Shown here: positions 36,939 through 47,879 of the stretch, in pieces
How the letters are laid out: each line of letters starts with the position of its first letter
How positions within the stretch are numbered: the stretch's first letter is position 1
Assembly (NCBI RefSeq): GCF_007559425.1
Contig: NZ_VMHE01000002.1
Span: 1 to 64,000 of the forward strand
Length of the DNA stretch: 64,000 nucleotides
Reading direction: 5' to 3'
From: Allobacillus salarius
Lineage (GTDB): Bacteria > Bacillota > Bacilli > Bacillales > Alkalibacillaceae
Translations under genes and position numbers: made by a program
Notes under the pieces: model-generated
Told to the model about the DNA's origin: nothing
What the model saw: only the letters and a program-made list of their open reading frames with translations
Databases searched by the model: none

Positions 36939-36963
36939 AGTCCAGAATTTCTGGGCTTTTTTT
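36939..36963 (+). terminator. Terminator after sigG
   Basis: AGTCCAGAA and TTTCTGGGCT form a short stem, flanked by A on the left and followed by seven T. Confidence 0.85.
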
Positions 36964-37001
36964 GTTGTTCAGCGACATATTCTATAATGAGGTGATCGTT
37001 T

Positions 37002-37232
37002 ATGTTGCTTTCGGAATTGCAATCAAAAGATATTATTAATATTGATTCAGGTGAAAAAGTAGGGTTTGTTGGAGATATAGAAATTGATGTAACAGTAGGT
37101 GTTGTGACGTATTTGATCGTAACAATCAGTCAAAAATGGTTCGGGCTACTCGGAAATGAGGAGGAGTTGAAGATTCCATGGACGAATATTGTTAAAATAG
37201 GAACGGATGTCATATTAGTTCGCCTGAATTAA
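37002..37232 (+). CDS. ylmC: YlmC/YmxH family PRC-barrel protein
   Basis: The 76-residue protein is a single PRC-barrel (MLLSELQSKDIINIDSGEKVGF; ELKIPWTNIVKIGTDVILVR). YlmC/YmxH proteins are linked to sporulation, and B. subtilis has two copies. The position after sigG identifies it as YlmC. GAGGTGAT precedes the ATG. The biochemical role is unknown. Confidence 0.85.
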   Translation: MLLSELQSKDIINIDSGEKVGFVGDIEIDVTVGVVTYLIVTISQKWFGLLGNEEELKIPWTNIVKIGTDVILVRLN

Positions 37233-37298
37233 GCGATTATTACATGAGAAAAATCCTAACAATTATGATAAAATAAGCGTATGTAAGGAGCGTTCAGT

Positions 37299-38099
37299 GT
37301 GAAAGATGTATTTAACTACGATGAATCGACAGCAATGCTGCTCATAAAAGAGTGGGAAAAATATGGAGTTATTGCTGGATTCACAACGAAAAATAACGGC
37401 GTCAGCAAGCCTCCATTTGAAGGTTTGAATCTCGGATTGCATGTGAATGATCATAGAGAAGATGTCATGGAAAACCGTCAGATCACCACAAATGCTTTGA
37501 ATAAAGATCTGATTCAGTGGAGATGTATTAACCAAATACACGGTGACCGAATCGTGGATTTGACGGACAGGCAGATGGATGACAAACAACTGCAACATGA
37601 CAAGCCATTACTTGATGCTGATGGAATGTTTTCCGATAACCCGAACGATTTTTTGGTTACATATTATGCTGATTGTGTACCGTTATATGTAATTGATATT
37701 AAGAACCATTACTTCGGTATGGCCCACGCTGGATGGAAGGGAACAGTAAAAGGCATCGGCCAAAAGTTAGTGGAAAAATTTCAACAAAAGGGAAGCAAAC
37801 TCTCGGACATGCATGTAGCAATCGGGCCGTCGATCTCACAAACTCACTATGAAGTGAATGACGCCGTGGCTGAACAGATACCTAAAGAACACGCACAAGT
37901 TTTAGTTGCAACGAAACCAGGTCATTATCTGCTCGATTTAAAAACACTTAATGAACGAATCTTTGTGGAAGCAGGTATTCGACCGGATCAAATTTTAAAA
38001 ACCAATTATTGTACATTTGAGCAAGAAGATTTATTTTATTCTTATCGTAGGGACAATGGCAAGACAGGCAGGATGGCTGCTTTTTTAGGAGTATTATAA
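37299..38099 (+). CDS. pgeF: PgeF (YlmD), multicopper-oxidase-fold purine nucleosidase or peptidoglycan editing factor
   Basis: The 266-residue protein is of the DUF152/LACC1 family. YYADCVPLYV and MAHAGWKGTVKGI supply the metal-binding Cys and His, and AIGPSISQTHYEV and CTFEQEDLFYSYRRD complete the signature. Family members act on purine nucleosides, and in E. coli YfiH prevents misincorporation of serine into peptidoglycan precursors. AAGGAGCG lies seven bases before GTG 37299. It heads ylmD-ylmE-sepF-ylmG-ylmH. Confidence 0.88.
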   Translation: MKDVFNYDESTAMLLIKEWEKYGVIAGFTTKNNGVSKPPFEGLNLGLHVNDHREDVMENRQITTNALNKDLIQWRCINQIHGDRIVDLTDRQMDDKQLQHDKPLLDADGMFSDNPNDFLVTYYADCVPLYVIDIKNHYFGMAHAGWKGTVKGIGQKLVEKFQQKGSKLSDMHVAIGPSISQTHYEVNDAVAEQIPKEHAQVLVATKPGHYLLDLKTLNERIFVEAGIRPDQILKTNYCTFEQEDLFYSYRRDNGKTGRMAAFLGVL

Positions 38100-38117
38100 T
38101 TCAAAGGAGCGTTAGAC

Positions 38118-38792
38118 GTGTCTGTACAAAACAATCTAGCAAACATTCAAAAAAACATTCAGAAAGCATGTGAGGTCACAAATCGAAATGCAGAAGATAT
38201 TCAACTAATTGCTGTTACTAAATATGTTACTGTTGAAAGAGCTCAAGAAGCCATTGAGGCAGGGATTCAACATTTAGGAGAAAACCGAGTGGAAGGATTC
38301 CAAGAGAAATATACAGCGATTGATGATCAAGCGAAGTGGCATTTTATTGGAACATTACAATCTCGGAAAGTTAAAGAAATTATTCACCAAGTAGATTACA
38401 TTCATTCATTGGACCGGAAGTCGTTGGCGAAAGAAATTAATAAACGAGCGGAACATCCAATCTCATGTTTCGTCCAGGTGAACGTAAGTGGCGAGAGTTC
38501 AAAGCATGGACTTAAAACAGATGAGGTGAGTGACTTTGTTCAGTCTTTAAAGGAATATCCTAAAATAAATGTAGTTGGTTTAATGACAATGGCGCCTCAT
38601 ACAGACGATGAAAACGTTATTCGAAACTGTTTTCAATCATTAAAACAATTACAAACTGAAATTCAACAGTTATCGTTAGATTATGCACCTTGCAACTATT
38701 TATCGATGGGAATGAGCAATGATTATCGGATTGCAATTGAAGAAGGTGCAACACATATCCGTATTGGATCAAGTCTTGTTGGTGAAGAATAG
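38118..38792 (+). CDS. ylmE: YlmE, PLP homeostasis protein (YggS/PLPBP family)
   Basis: The 224-residue single TIM-barrel protein has the PLP-binding lysine in LIAVTKYVTVE (near residue 36), HFIGTLQSRKV, and the signature GLMTMAPHTDD. The C-terminus has LSMGMSNDYRIAIEEGATHIRIG. The family buffers pyridoxal phosphate and affects amino acid pools. AAAGGAGCG precedes GTG 38118. sepF begins ten bases after the stop. Confidence 0.92.
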   Translation: MSVQNNLANIQKNIQKACEVTNRNAEDIQLIAVTKYVTVERAQEAIEAGIQHLGENRVEGFQEKYTAIDDQAKWHFIGTLQSRKVKEIIHQVDYIHSLDRKSLAKEINKRAEHPISCFVQVNVSGESSKHGLKTDEVSDFVQSLKEYPKINVVGLMTMAPHTDDENVIRNCFQSLKQLQTEIQQLSLDYAPCNYLSMGMSNDYRIAIEEGATHIRIGSSLVGEE

Positions 38793-38802
38793 GAGGAGAC
38801 GA

Positions 38803-39234
38803 ATGATGGGTTTTATGGATCGAGTAAAAGGGTTCTTCGATTTGGATGGGGAAGAAGAAAGTTACTATGCAAGTAAAGAACAGAAGAAAGAAGCATCTAT
38901 TGCGACTCATGAACAAAGTAATATCGTCAGTATACACTCCGTGCAACAAGACTCACGAATGGTTCTCTGTGAACCGAAAGAATTTGAAGAAGTAGAAGAG
39001 ATTGCAGAACACATTAAGAAAAGAAAATCAGTCGTAATAAACATGCAGCGCTTAGATCAAACCAATAGTAAGCGTATGGTTGACTTTCTTAGTGGTACAG
39101 TTTATGGCTTAAACGGAAAAATTCAAAAACTAGGAAGCCAAACCTTTTTATGTACACCAGAGCATGTCAGCATTTCTGGTAGTATCAACGGTTTGATCGA
39201 TGAAGAGTTTGAGTTCCAACGAAAAGGTAGGTAA
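38803..39234 (+). CDS. sepF: SepF, FtsZ membrane anchor
   Basis: The 143-residue protein starts [14 protein letters not shown], an amphipathic membrane-binding helix. A flexible linker leads to the SepF core from about residue 57 ([29 protein letters not shown] in part; [12 protein letters not shown]). SepF forms rings that bundle FtsZ and anchor it alongside FtsA. AGGAGGAG precedes two ATG codons (38803 and 38806). An upstream open frame into ylmE is ignored. Confidence 0.94.
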   Translation: MMGFMDRVKGFFDLDGEEESYYASKEQKKEASIATHEQSNIVSIHSVQQDSRMVLCEPKEFEEVEEIAEHIKKRKSVVINMQRLDQTNSKRMVDFLSGTVYGLNGKIQKLGSQTFLCTPEHVSISGSINGLIDEEFEFQRKGR

Positions 39235-39238
39235 GAGT

Positions 39239-39505
39239 ATGTTATTTGAAGTATTTAAATTACTTTCAACCGCATTATCCATTTATTCCTGGGCATTAAT
39301 CATCTATATTTTGATGTCATGGTTTCCAGGTGCACGGGAAAGTGGTGTCGGTGAATTTCTTGGAAAAATTACCGAACCCTATTTAGAGCCTTTCCGAAAA
39401 ATCATCCCACCAATTGGTATGTTGGATATTTCGCCAATTGTTGCGATTATCGCATTACAACTAGCATCAAACGGTGTGTGGGTTCTATATGGAATGCTAG
39501 TTTAA
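39239..39505 (+). CDS. ylmG: YlmG, YggT family membrane protein
   Basis: The 88-residue protein has two membrane helices. Between them lie [33 protein letters not shown] (in part) and [13 protein letters not shown], the YggT signature. Homologues next to sepF affect nucleoid and septum organisation, but the mechanism is unknown. The start ATG 39239 lies four bases after the sepF stop with AAAGGTAGG upstream. Confidence 0.9.
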   Translation: MLFEVFKLLSTALSIYSWALIIYILMSWFPGARESGVGEFLGKITEPYLEPFRKIIPPIGMLDISPIVAIIALQLASNGVWVLYGMLV

Positions 39506-39527
39506 TTCGTTAAGAAAGAGGAGAACC

Positions 39528-40301
39528 ATGAAGATCTATCAGCACTTCAGACCAGAAGAACAGCATTTGATCGATCAGATTTTAGATTGGAAAGATCAAG
39601 TGGAAAGGACTCATGTTTCTGTATTGACGGACTTTTTGGATCCACGTGAACAGATCGTCTTTCAATCGATAATTGGTCAAGATGAAGAGTTTCGTTTATC
39701 CTTTGACGGTGGCTATGATGAAGCTGAACGTAAAAGAGCGATTCTCGCGCCGTTTTATGTTGATATTTCTCAAGAGGATTTTCAACTGACTGCGCTACGG
39801 GGCACTTATCCGGCGAAATTTGTCACGTTAAGTCACAGAGATGTATTGGGAAGTATGATGTCGTTAGGCATACATAGAAAGAAGCTAGGTGATTTGACAA
39901 TTGCTGAAGGAGAATTTCAAATCATTTGTGATGAGAGTCTAGCTCCTTATTTTCAAATGAATTTGACACAAATTAAAAAAAGTCGTGTATCATTAGAAGA
40001 AGTAAAGTTAGATCATATTGTTGTTCCAACTCAAAACTGGGAAATAAAAGAAAGTACTGTTTCATCGGTTCGATTAGACGTCGTCATGAAAGAAATCTAC
40101 CGGATGTCTAGGCAACAAGCACAAAAAATGATTGAAAAAGAAACAGTCAAAGTGAATCATCAAGTCATACAGCAACCGGCTTATCAACTAGAACCAGGAG
40201 ATTTAATATCCGTAAGAAATAAAGGAAGAAGTAAGATGATGGAAGTGCTTGGAACAACGAAAAAAGATAAACAGCGAATTAAAACCGCATTGTTAAAATA
40301 A
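39528..40301 (+). CDS. ylmH: YlmH, S4-domain RNA-binding protein of ribosome quality control
   Basis: The 257-residue protein has a central YlmH domain (FDGGYDEAERKRAILAPFYV; GTYPAKFVTLSHRDVLGSMMSLGI, in part) and a C-terminal S4 domain at about residues 181-240 (SSVRLDVVMKEIYRMSRQQAQKMIE). B. subtilis YlmH binds 50S subunits and can take over the role of RqcP in poly-alanine tailing with RqcH; rqcH is also in this window (48.1-49.8 kb). AGAGGAG precedes the ATG. Confidence 0.9.
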   Translation: MKIYQHFRPEEQHLIDQILDWKDQVERTHVSVLTDFLDPREQIVFQSIIGQDEEFRLSFDGGYDEAERKRAILAPFYVDISQEDFQLTALRGTYPAKFVTLSHRDVLGSMMSLGIHRKKLGDLTIAEGEFQIICDESLAPYFQMNLTQIKKSRVSLEEVKLDHIVVPTQNWEIKESTVSSVRLDVVMKEIYRMSRQQAQKMIEKETVKVNHQVIQQPAYQLEPGDLISVRNKGRSKMMEVLGTTKKDKQRIKTALLK

Positions 40302-40384
40302 ATTGCCGAAATGGCAGGATTTTCACCGTTTTTGTCGAAAGTTAACCAGTAATCGGTAGTGAACGTACAATAGGGGGAGATTAC

Positions 40385-40906
40385 ATGGCATTAACGCCAC
40401 TAGATATTCACAATAAAGAGTTTACACGCGGGTTCAGAGGTTATGATGAAGATGAAGTCAATGACTTTTTAGACCTTGTCATCAAGGATTATGAAAAAGT
40501 GATCCGCGAAAAGAAATCACTTGAAGATAAACTTTATGAAATGGAAGAGCGATTGAGCCATTTCACGAACATTGAAGAAACGTTGAATCGCTCGATCTTG
40601 GTTGCACAAGAATCCGCTGATGAAGTGAAAAGTAATGCGAACAAAGAAGCAAAGCTTATTATTAAAGAAGCAGAGAAAAATGCCGATCGCATTATTAATG
40701 ATGCTTTAGCTAAATCAAGAAGTACGGCTATGGAAGTCGAAGAGCTTAAAAAGCAAGCTAAAGTATTTCGGACACGTTTGAAAATGCTTGTGGAAGCTCA
40801 ATTGGATATTATCGACACAAATGATTGGGAGGAATTGTTTGAAATTGATTCTAATCAAGACCAAGAAGAAGAGCCGAGATTGAATCAATATTCTACATCC
40901 GAATAA
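40385..40906 (+). CDS. divIVA: DivIVA, polar curvature-sensing coiled-coil protein
   Basis: The 173-residue protein starts MALTPLDIHNKEFTRGFRGY, the membrane-binding N-terminal domain, with the FTRGFRGYDEDEVNDFLDLV signature. Long coiled coils follow (about residues 30-70 and 75-145) and an acidic tail. DivIVA marks negatively curved membrane at septa and poles, recruits MinJ/MinCD and anchors the origin during sporulation. GGGGGAGA precedes the ATG. Confidence 0.95.
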   Translation: MALTPLDIHNKEFTRGFRGYDEDEVNDFLDLVIKDYEKVIREKKSLEDKLYEMEERLSHFTNIEETLNRSILVAQESADEVKSNANKEAKLIIKEAEKNADRIINDALAKSRSTAMEVEELKKQAKVFRTRLKMLVEAQLDIIDTNDWEELFEIDSNQDQEEEPRLNQYSTSE

Positions 40907-40983
40907 TAAATTGAAATCAAATGCTTGACGAATTATTTTTCTTTCCATATAATTTTCATGCAATCAATAAAATATTATTTCCA

Positions 40984-41218
40984 AACGATGATGGGAAGAG
41001 TACTTTATGAAATTGTCCAAAGCGAGCCGGGGAAGGTGTGAGCCTGGTGACTTCACATAAAGGAAAATCATCCCTGAGTTTTCAAGTCGAAAAAGTAGGC
41101 TTGAACGTGTTGTTCACGTTACGAACGAACGAGTGGGACAGAAATACTTTTTCTGTTCAATTAGGGTGGTAACGCGAGCTTTCTCGTCCCTTTATAGGGG
41201 ATGAGAGGGCTTTTTTAT
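40984..41218 (+). promoter_or_regulatory. T-box riboswitch, isoleucine specificity, controlling ileS
   Basis: AGGGTGGTAACGCG at 41163-41176 is the T-box; its TGGT can pair with the ACCA end of uncharged tRNA-Ile. Upstream lies Stem I with an AGTA loop motif near 40998 and a candidate ATC specifier at 41067-41069. The terminator (TCTCGTCCC/GGGGATGAGA, then six T) ends at 41218. Uncharged tRNA-Ile would favour the antiterminator and allow ileS expression. It fills most of the 333-base gap after divIVA. Confidence 0.92.
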
Positions 41219-41239
41219 TAGCTTTGGAGGAGGAACATA

Positions 41240-43996
41240 ATGAGTTATAAAGATACATTACACATGCCGCAAACGGAATTTCCGATGCGTGGAAATTTAC
41301 CAAAACGTGAACCAGAAATGCAACAAAATTGGGAAGAACAAAATATCTATCAAAAAGTACAAGAAAGAACAAAAGGTCGACCAAAGTTCATCTTGCATGA
41401 TGGTCCTCCGTACGCAAATGGTGATTTGCACATGGGCCATGCCTTGAACAAAGTATTAAAGGATATTATTGTTCGACATAAATCAATGAATGGTTATGAT
41501 GCTCCTTATGTCCCTGGTTGGGATACTCACGGTTTACCGATCGAAGTCGCATTGACAAAAAAGAAAAAAATTAACCGGAAAGAAATGTCTCCAGCGGAGT
41601 TTCGTAAACTTTGTGAAGAGTATGCGTTGCAGCAAATTAACAATCAACGAACACAGTTCAAACAAATTGGTGTCCGTGGTGACTGGGATAATCCATATAT
41701 TACACTTCGACCAGACTTTGAAGCGAATCAAATTAAAGTCTTTGGTGAAATGGCGAAACGTGGATATATTTATAAGGGTAAAAAACCAGTATATTGGTCC
41801 CCGTCATCAGAATCTGCACTGGCTGAAGCGGAAATTGAATACCAAGATAAGCGCTCTCCATCAATCTATGTCGCATTTAATGTTACAGATGGAAAAGGTG
41901 TACTGGACGGCGATGAGAAATTCGTCATTTGGACGACAACTCCATGGACGATTCCTGCGAACTTGGCGATTGCTGTACATCCCGAACTGACATACGTGTT
42001 AGTTGCGGTTAATGGCGAGAAATATATCATTGCAGAAGAATTAATTGACGAAGTCGCTGAAAAGTTGGAATGGAATTCTCCAGAAATTCAGAAGACTTGG
42101 AAGGGCTCCGAGCTTGAAAATATTGTAGCTAAGCATCCGTTCTATGATCGAGATTCCTTAGTCATTCTCGGTGATCACGTCACAACAGATGCTGGTACCG
42201 GTTGTGTGCATACAGCACCAGGTCACGGTGAAGATGACTTTTGGGTAGCGAAACAATATGGTTTAGAAGCTCTCAGTCCTGTTGATGATAAAGGTGTTTT
42301 CACGGATGAAGCGCCAGGCTTCGAAGGTGAATTTTATGATAAAGCAAATAAATCCATTACAGAAAAATTAGAAGAAACAGGTGCATTGTTGCACTTGGAA
42401 TTTATTACACACTCTTATCCGCATGATTGGCGAACAAAGAAGCCGACAATTTTCCGAGCAACTTCTCAATGGTTTGCTTCCATTAAAGATTTCCGTGATG
42501 ATATCTTAAGTGAAATCAAAAATGTGAAGTGGCATCCACATTGGGGTGAGACCCGTATGTGGAACATGGTGAAGGACCGTGAAGATTGGTGTATTTCCAG
42601 ACAGCGAGTTTGGGGTGTACCGATTCCTGTATTCTATGGGGAGACAGGTGAGCCAATTATTACGGATGAAACGATTGAACATGTCGCTGAGTTGTTCCGT
42701 GAACATGGTTCGAACGTTTGGTTTGAGCGTGAGGCGAAAGACTTGCTTCCAGCAGGATTTACACACCCTTCAAGTCCAAATGGTGAATTTACAAAAGAAA
42801 CAGACATTATGGATGTTTGGTTCGATTCTGGTTCTACCCACCAAGGTGTACTTGAAGAAAGAGAAGAATTACAACGCCCCGCTGATTTATACCTTGAAGG
42901 TTCAGATCAGTATCGTGGCTGGTTTAACTCCTCTTTATCAACAGCTGTAGCTGTCACTGGTAAAGCACCTTATAAAGGAATTTTGAGTCACGGATTTACA
43001 CTGGATGGTCAAGGCCGTAAGATGAGTAAGTCCATGGGCAATGTCATTTTACCTTCTAAACTAATGAAACAGTATGGTGCTGATATTCTTCGTTTATGGG
43101 TCGCCAGTGCGGATTATTCCGGAGACGTACGTATTTCAGATGACATTATGAAGCAAGTAGCAGAAGTATATAGAAAAATCCGAAATACAATCCGTTTCTT
43201 ACTTGGAAACTTGCAAGATTTTGATCCAGCAAAAGATGCACTTTCTTATGAGGAGCTAGAAGAAGTCGATCAGTTTATGTATATTCGTCTACAAGAGACG
43301 ATTGATAAAGTGAAAAAAGCTTACGATGCGTATGATTTCTCTGTTATTTATCATACAATCAGCAATTATGCTACCGTTGATCTAAGTTCATTCTATATGG
43401 ATTTTGCAAAAGATATTTTATATATTGAAAAAGCTGATCACCCAAGAAGAAGAAGTATTCAAACGGTTTACCATGAAATTGTTGTTAGCTTAACTAAGCT
43501 GTTGTCACCAATTCTTTCACATACGATGGACGAGGCTTGGTCTTATATTCCAGGAGTTAATGAAGAAAGTGTTCAGCTAACGGACCTACCGGAAGCGAAG
43601 CTCCCTGAAAATGCCGGCACTGTCAAAGAGAAGTGGGCAGCACTGATGGAAGTGCGAGAAGATGTATTGAAAGCATTGGAAGAAGCGCGTGAGGATAAAG
43701 TGATTGGTAAATCACTAGAAGCTCTTGTAACAATTGTTCCAAAAGATGAAAAAACCTTTGATCTCTTAAAAGAGACAGAGAACTTGCATCAATACTTCAT
43801 TGTTTCCGAAGTACGACTAGAGGAAGCTAATCATTTGGCTAAGGCTTACGAGCGTGTATCGGTCGCTGTTGAAGAACATCCAGGCGAAAAGTGTCAGCGC
43901 TGCTGGGTATCTACAGAAACAATCGGCAACGATCCAAATTATCCAGATCTATGTGAACGTTGTGCACCAATCGTTGAAGACATGAGAAGTGAATAG
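41240..43996 (+). CDS. ileS: IleS, isoleucyl-tRNA synthetase
   Basis: The 918-residue class I synthetase has HMGH at His64 (HIGH motif) and KMSKS at Lys594. The CP1 editing domain includes [15 protein letters not shown]-terminal zinc site is formed by CQRCW and CERC. The domain layout and length are those of the eukaryal-unlike, mupirocin-sensitive bacterial type 1 enzyme, although that sensitivity cannot be proven here. GGAGGAGG precedes the ATG. Regulation is by the T-box upstream. B. subtilis ylyA, which follows ileS, is absent. Confidence 0.97.
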   Translation: MSYKDTLHMPQTEFPMRGNLPKREPEMQQNWEEQNIYQKVQERTKGRPKFILHDGPPYANGDLHMGHALNKVLKDIIVRHKSMNGYDAPYVPGWDTHGLPIEVALTKKKKINRKEMSPAEFRKLCEEYALQQINNQRTQFKQIGVRGDWDNPYITLRPDFEANQIKVFGEMAKRGYIYKGKKPVYWSPSSESALAEAEIEYQDKRSPSIYVAFNVTDGKGVLDGDEKFVIWTTTPWTIPANLAIAVHPELTYVLVAVNGEKYIIAEELIDEVAEKLEWNSPEIQKTWKGSELENIVAKHPFYDRDSLVILGDHVTTDAGTGCVHTAPGHGEDDFWVAKQYGLEALSPVDDKGVFTDEAPGFEGEFYDKANKSITEKLEETGALLHLEFITHSYPHDWRTKKPTIFRATSQWFASIKDFRDDILSEIKNVKWHPHWGETRMWNMVKDREDWCISRQRVWGVPIPVFYGETGEPIITDETIEHVAELFREHGSNVWFEREAKDLLPAGFTHPSSPNGEFTKETDIMDVWFDSGSTHQGVLEEREELQRPADLYLEGSDQYRGWFNSSLSTAVAVTGKAPYKGILSHGFTLDGQGRKMSKSMGNVILPSKLMKQYGADILRLWVASADYSGDVRISDDIMKQVAEVYRKIRNTIRFLLGNLQDFDPAKDALSYEELEEVDQFMYIRLQETIDKVKKAYDAYDFSVIYHTISNYATVDLSSFYMDFAKDILYIEKADHPRRRSIQTVYHEIVVSLTKLLSPILSHTMDEAWSYIPGVNEESVQLTDLPEAKLPENAGTVKEKWAALMEVREDVLKALEEAREDKVIGKSLEALVTIVPKDEKTFDLLKETENLHQYFIVSEVRLEEANHLAKAYERVSVAVEEHPGEKCQRCWVSTETIGNDPNYPDLCERCAPIVEDMRSE

Positions 43997-44008
43997 TTGC
44001 TAGTGAAT

Positions 44009-44042
44009 AACTCCAGCTACTACTTGATCAGTAGCTGGAGTT
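44009..44042 (+). terminator. Terminator after ileS
   Basis: AACTCCAGCTACT pairs perfectly with AGTAGCTGGAGTT around an eight-base loop, followed by an AT-rich rather than pure T tract. Confidence 0.75.
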
Positions 44043-44123
44043 ATATTTATATGCAACTCACATTTTTTATCGAATGCATGATTGTATTGTGCTACAATCA
44101 AAGAGTGGAAGGAGCGAATCAAG

Positions 44124-44597
44124 GTGTTTAAATACTACATACTTGCATTATTTTTAATAGCAATCGACCAAGTGACAAAGTATATAGTTGTTACCAGAAT
44201 GGAAATAGGTGAGCAACTAGAGTTAATTCCAAACTTTTTGTATTTTACTTCTCATAGAAATAGCGGAGCAGCCTGGGGAATATTGGAAGGGCAAATGTGG
44301 TTTTTTTACATCGTTACAATCGTTGTAGTTGGTGTAGTGATTTACTTTATTCAAACAAATCGTGACCAACCGATGCTACAATTGGGTTTCTCTTTTATTC
44401 TAGGTGGAGCAATCGGTAATTTCATCGATCGAATTTTATTTCAAGAGGTTGTCGACTTCATCGATGTTTATATTTTTGATTATAATTTTCCGATTTTTAA
44501 TATCGCAGACTCAGCCTTAACAATCGGAGTAATTCTAATTATCATTCTCATTTTATTTGAAGACTCTAAGGGAAAAGGGAAGATAAAGAATGACTAA
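44124..44597 (+). CDS. lspA: LspA, prolipoprotein signal peptidase II
   Basis: The 157-residue membrane aspartic protease has four helices. [10 protein letters not shown] lies near the start. [21 protein letters not shown] and [12 protein letters not shown] carry the catalytic Asp pair. It cleaves lipoprotein signal peptides after lipidation of the Cys. GGAAGGAGCG supports GTG 44124; the frame is open 14 codons upstream, but that region holds the promoter -10 (TGCTACAAT at 44090-44098). Its stop overlaps the next gene by eight bases. Confidence 0.94.
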   Translation: MFKYYILALFLIAIDQVTKYIVVTRMEIGEQLELIPNFLYFTSHRNSGAAWGILEGQMWFFYIVTIVVVGVVIYFIQTNRDQPMLQLGFSFILGGAIGNFIDRILFQEVVDFIDVYIFDYNFPIFNIADSALTIGVILIIILILFEDSKGKGKIKND

Positions 44598-45494
44598 ACA
44601 ATCTGTTCTAGTAGAAGAACAATTTCATACAACCCGACTGGACAAGTTATTGACGACATTAAATCCAGAGGAATCACGAAGCCAAATTCAATCGTGGATT
44701 AAAGACGGCTTAGTACAAGTAAATGGAAAAAAAGCAAAGACGAATTATCGGTGCCAGCAAGGCGACTTCATCGAATGGGAAATTCCTGAAGAGGAAGTAT
44801 TCGAATTGAAACCCGAATCAATGGATTTGGATATTCGTTATGAGGATGAACACTTGTTGGTTGTCAACAAACCAAAAGGAATGGTCGTTCATCCAGCTGC
44901 CGGGCATTCGGATGGTACGCTTGTAAACGGTTTGATTGCTCATACGGAGCTTTCCGACATTAATGGAGATTTTCGTCCTGGAATCGTTCACCGTTTGGAT
45001 AAAGATACAAGCGGCCTAATGGTTGTGGCTAAAACGAACGACGCTCATGAAAAGCTTGCAACGATGTTAAGAGAGCGAAATGTTAAACGGCAATATCAAG
45101 CCATTGTCCATGGAGAAATTGAACATGAATTAGGTACCATTGAAGCGCCGATCAGCAGAGATCCGAGTGACCGCAAACGAATGGCTGTCGTTGATCATGG
45201 AAAAGAAGCGATAACCCATTTCCGAGTCCATGAACGCTTTCCGAATTACACTCATGTCGTTTGCGATTTGGAAACAGGCCGGACACACCAAATACGTGTT
45301 CATTTTAAATACATCGGTTTTCCGATTGTCGGAGATCCCAAATACGGTCAAAGAAAGACGTTGGATACAGAAGGACAAGCTTTACATGCTAGACGATTAG
45401 AGTTCAATCACCCGATTACGTCAGAGAAAATTATTGTGACAGCTGATGCTCCGGCTATTTTTAAAGAGACTTTGAAGGAAATTGATCGGAGACC

Positions 45495-45498
<4 letters not shown>
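44590..45498 (+). CDS. ylyB: RluD-family 23S rRNA pseudouridine synthase (YlyB)
   Basis: The 302-residue protein has an N-terminal S4 domain ([26 protein letters not shown]) and the RluA/RluD catalytic domain. The motif [12 protein letters not shown] has the catalytic Asp. [11 protein letters not shown] and [10 protein letters not shown] are further signatures. It probably modifies helix 69 of 23S rRNA, as RluD does. It overlaps lspA by eight bases. TTGACT at 45495, inside its 3' end, may serve the pyrR leader. Confidence 0.92.
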
Positions 45499-46248
<750 letters not shown>

Positions 46249-46275
46249 ATGAAACATGTTGAAACAATGAAAATG

Positions 46276-46386
46276 AAAGACCTTTAAATCTCAGTCCAGA
46301 GAGGCTGGCAAGGTCGCATAAGGAAACGTATGCGGAATCCGTATGACGTCTACCCTCTTTGCGACCAGCAGAGAGTTTTTTTATGG
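46276..46386 (+). promoter_or_regulatory. Second PyrR attenuator, before pyrP
   Basis: CAGTCCAGAGAGGCTGGCAAGG at about 46292-46313 is a canonical PyrR-binding loop. It is followed by an inner hairpin (CGCATA...TATGCG, about 46315-46335) and a terminator (CTCTTTGC/GCAGAGAG, about 46355-46376) with a T run. It places pyrP under separate pyrimidine control. Confidence 0.9.
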
Positions 46387-46415
46387 TCAAAATTACAGGT
46401 CGGAGGGGTAAAACG

Positions 46416-47789
46416 ATGTCAAATCAAGAAAAAGTATTAGATATTCACGATGTACCTAAATGGAACCAGTGGTTAATTCTTAGCTTGCAACACATATTCG
46501 CTATGTTCGGAGCAACAATTCTCGTACCATTTTTAACGGAAATGCCACCAAACGTAGCGCTGATTACTAGTGGATTAGGAACACTTGCTTATATCTTTAT
46601 AACGAAGGGAAGAATACCAGCATACTTAGGGTCTAGTTTTGCTTTCATCGCACCGATTATTGCTGCAAGTATGGCTGATGGACTTGCTGGAGCGATGGTA
46701 GGTGCATTCCTCGCAGGGATTGTATACGGGGTAGTTGCTTTATTGATTTCAATCAGCGGTGTAAATTGGTTACTGTATCTTTTACCACCTGTTGTTGTAG
46801 GACCAGTTATTATGGTCATCGGACTTGGACTAGCACCAACAGCTATTGAAATGGCAATGTATGATGATGAAGGAAATTATAGTACAACTTATATATTAAT
46901 TGCACTTATAACATTGGGAATCACAGTAATCGCATCGATTTTCTTTAAAGGATTTTTCAACTTAATCCCGATCTTAATCGGAATTGTTGGTGGTTATGTT
47001 TCTGCGTTATTTATGGGAGCAGTTGATACAACAAATTTACAGGCAAGCTGGAATGAGTTAACATCCAGTTCCTCTATTGGGGAATTTTTTGGAGCATTAA
47101 TAGCTAAACCTGATTTTCTAATCCCGTTCGTTGATTATGCGCCAACGGATGTGCTGAGCTTGTCTATTGTCGCAATCATGGTACCTGTTGCTCTTGTAAC
47201 CATTACGGAACATATCGGAGATCAAATGGTTCTGTCAAAAATCGCTGAGCGCAATTTTTTAAAGAACCCTGGTTTGCATAAATCGATTTTAGGTGATGGG
47301 GTGGCAACAATCATCGCTTCTGTACTAGGTGGTCCGCCTAATACGACTTATGGTGAAAATATCGGCGTTCTGGCCATTACACGCGTATTCAGTGTGTTTG
47401 TCATCGGAGGAGCAGCCGTTTTAGCCATCACCTTTGGCTTTATTGATCTCGTTTCCGTTTTAATCGAATCTATACCGACCCCAGTAATGGGCGGGGTATC
47501 AATTCTATTATTCGGGATTATAGCATCAAGTGGACTACGCATGTTAATCGACAATCAAATTGACTTAGGGAAGAAACGGAATTTAATAATCTCCTCTGTC
47601 ATTCTTGTCATTGGAGTCGGTGGTGCTTTCATTCAAATTAACGAAAACGTACAAATTGCAGGAATGGCACTTGCAGCAATTATCGGAGTAATTTTAAACC
47701 TAATCTTACCTGGAAGAGACGAAGTTCAAGACACAGAGGGAATGTTCGAAGTCAAGGATAATAATAAAAAGTCAGAAAAAGTAAGTTGA
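46416..47789 (+). CDS. pyrP: PyrP/UraA, uracil permease
   Basis: The 457-residue NAT/NCS2 family transporter has 14 predicted membrane segments. SLQHIFAMFGATILVPFL opens the first helix and ITEHIGDQMVLSKI carries the substrate-binding Glu/His region near residue 270. GDGVATIIASVLGGPPNTTYGENIGVLAIT (in part) is the signature motif. It imports uracil with protons. GTCGGAGGGG supports ATG 46416. In B. subtilis the pyr biosynthetic genes follow; here a repeat array and converging rqcH follow instead. Confidence 0.94.
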   Translation: MSNQEKVLDIHDVPKWNQWLILSLQHIFAMFGATILVPFLTEMPPNVALITSGLGTLAYIFITKGRIPAYLGSSFAFIAPIIAASMADGLAGAMVGAFLAGIVYGVVALLISISGVNWLLYLLPPVVVGPVIMVIGLGLAPTAIEMAMYDDEGNYSTTYILIALITLGITVIASIFFKGFFNLIPILIGIVGGYVSALFMGAVDTTNLQASWNELTSSSSIGEFFGALIAKPDFLIPFVDYAPTDVLSLSIVAIMVPVALVTITEHIGDQMVLSKIAERNFLKNPGLHKSILGDGVATIIASVLGGPPNTTYGENIGVLAITRVFSVFVIGGAAVLAITFGFIDLVSVLIESIPTPVMGGVSILLFGIIASSGLRMLIDNQIDLGKKRNLIISSVILVIGVGGAFIQINENVQIAGMALAAIIGVILNLILPGRDEVQDTEGMFEVKDNNKKSEKVS

Positions 47790-47822
47790 AAATGAAGAAA
47801 TCTGTTTGAAGAAATTCATATT

Positions 47823-47865
47823 GGGATGCATGCCGAAGTGATACGCATCCCCGTATGAATTTTTT
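47823..47865 (+). terminator. Probable terminator after pyrP
   Basis: GGGATGC at 47823-47829 pairs with GCATCCC at 47845-47851. A T run begins eight bases after the stem, so it is weaker than usual. Confidence 0.45.
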
Positions 47866-47879
47866 GAATTGAATACGCT

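Noticed and set aside
41163..41176. Possible tRNA or S-box signal before ileS
   Set aside because: AGGGTGGTAACGCG plus the following terminator is the T-box antiterminator sequence, and the gene controlled is an aminoacyl-tRNA synthetase.
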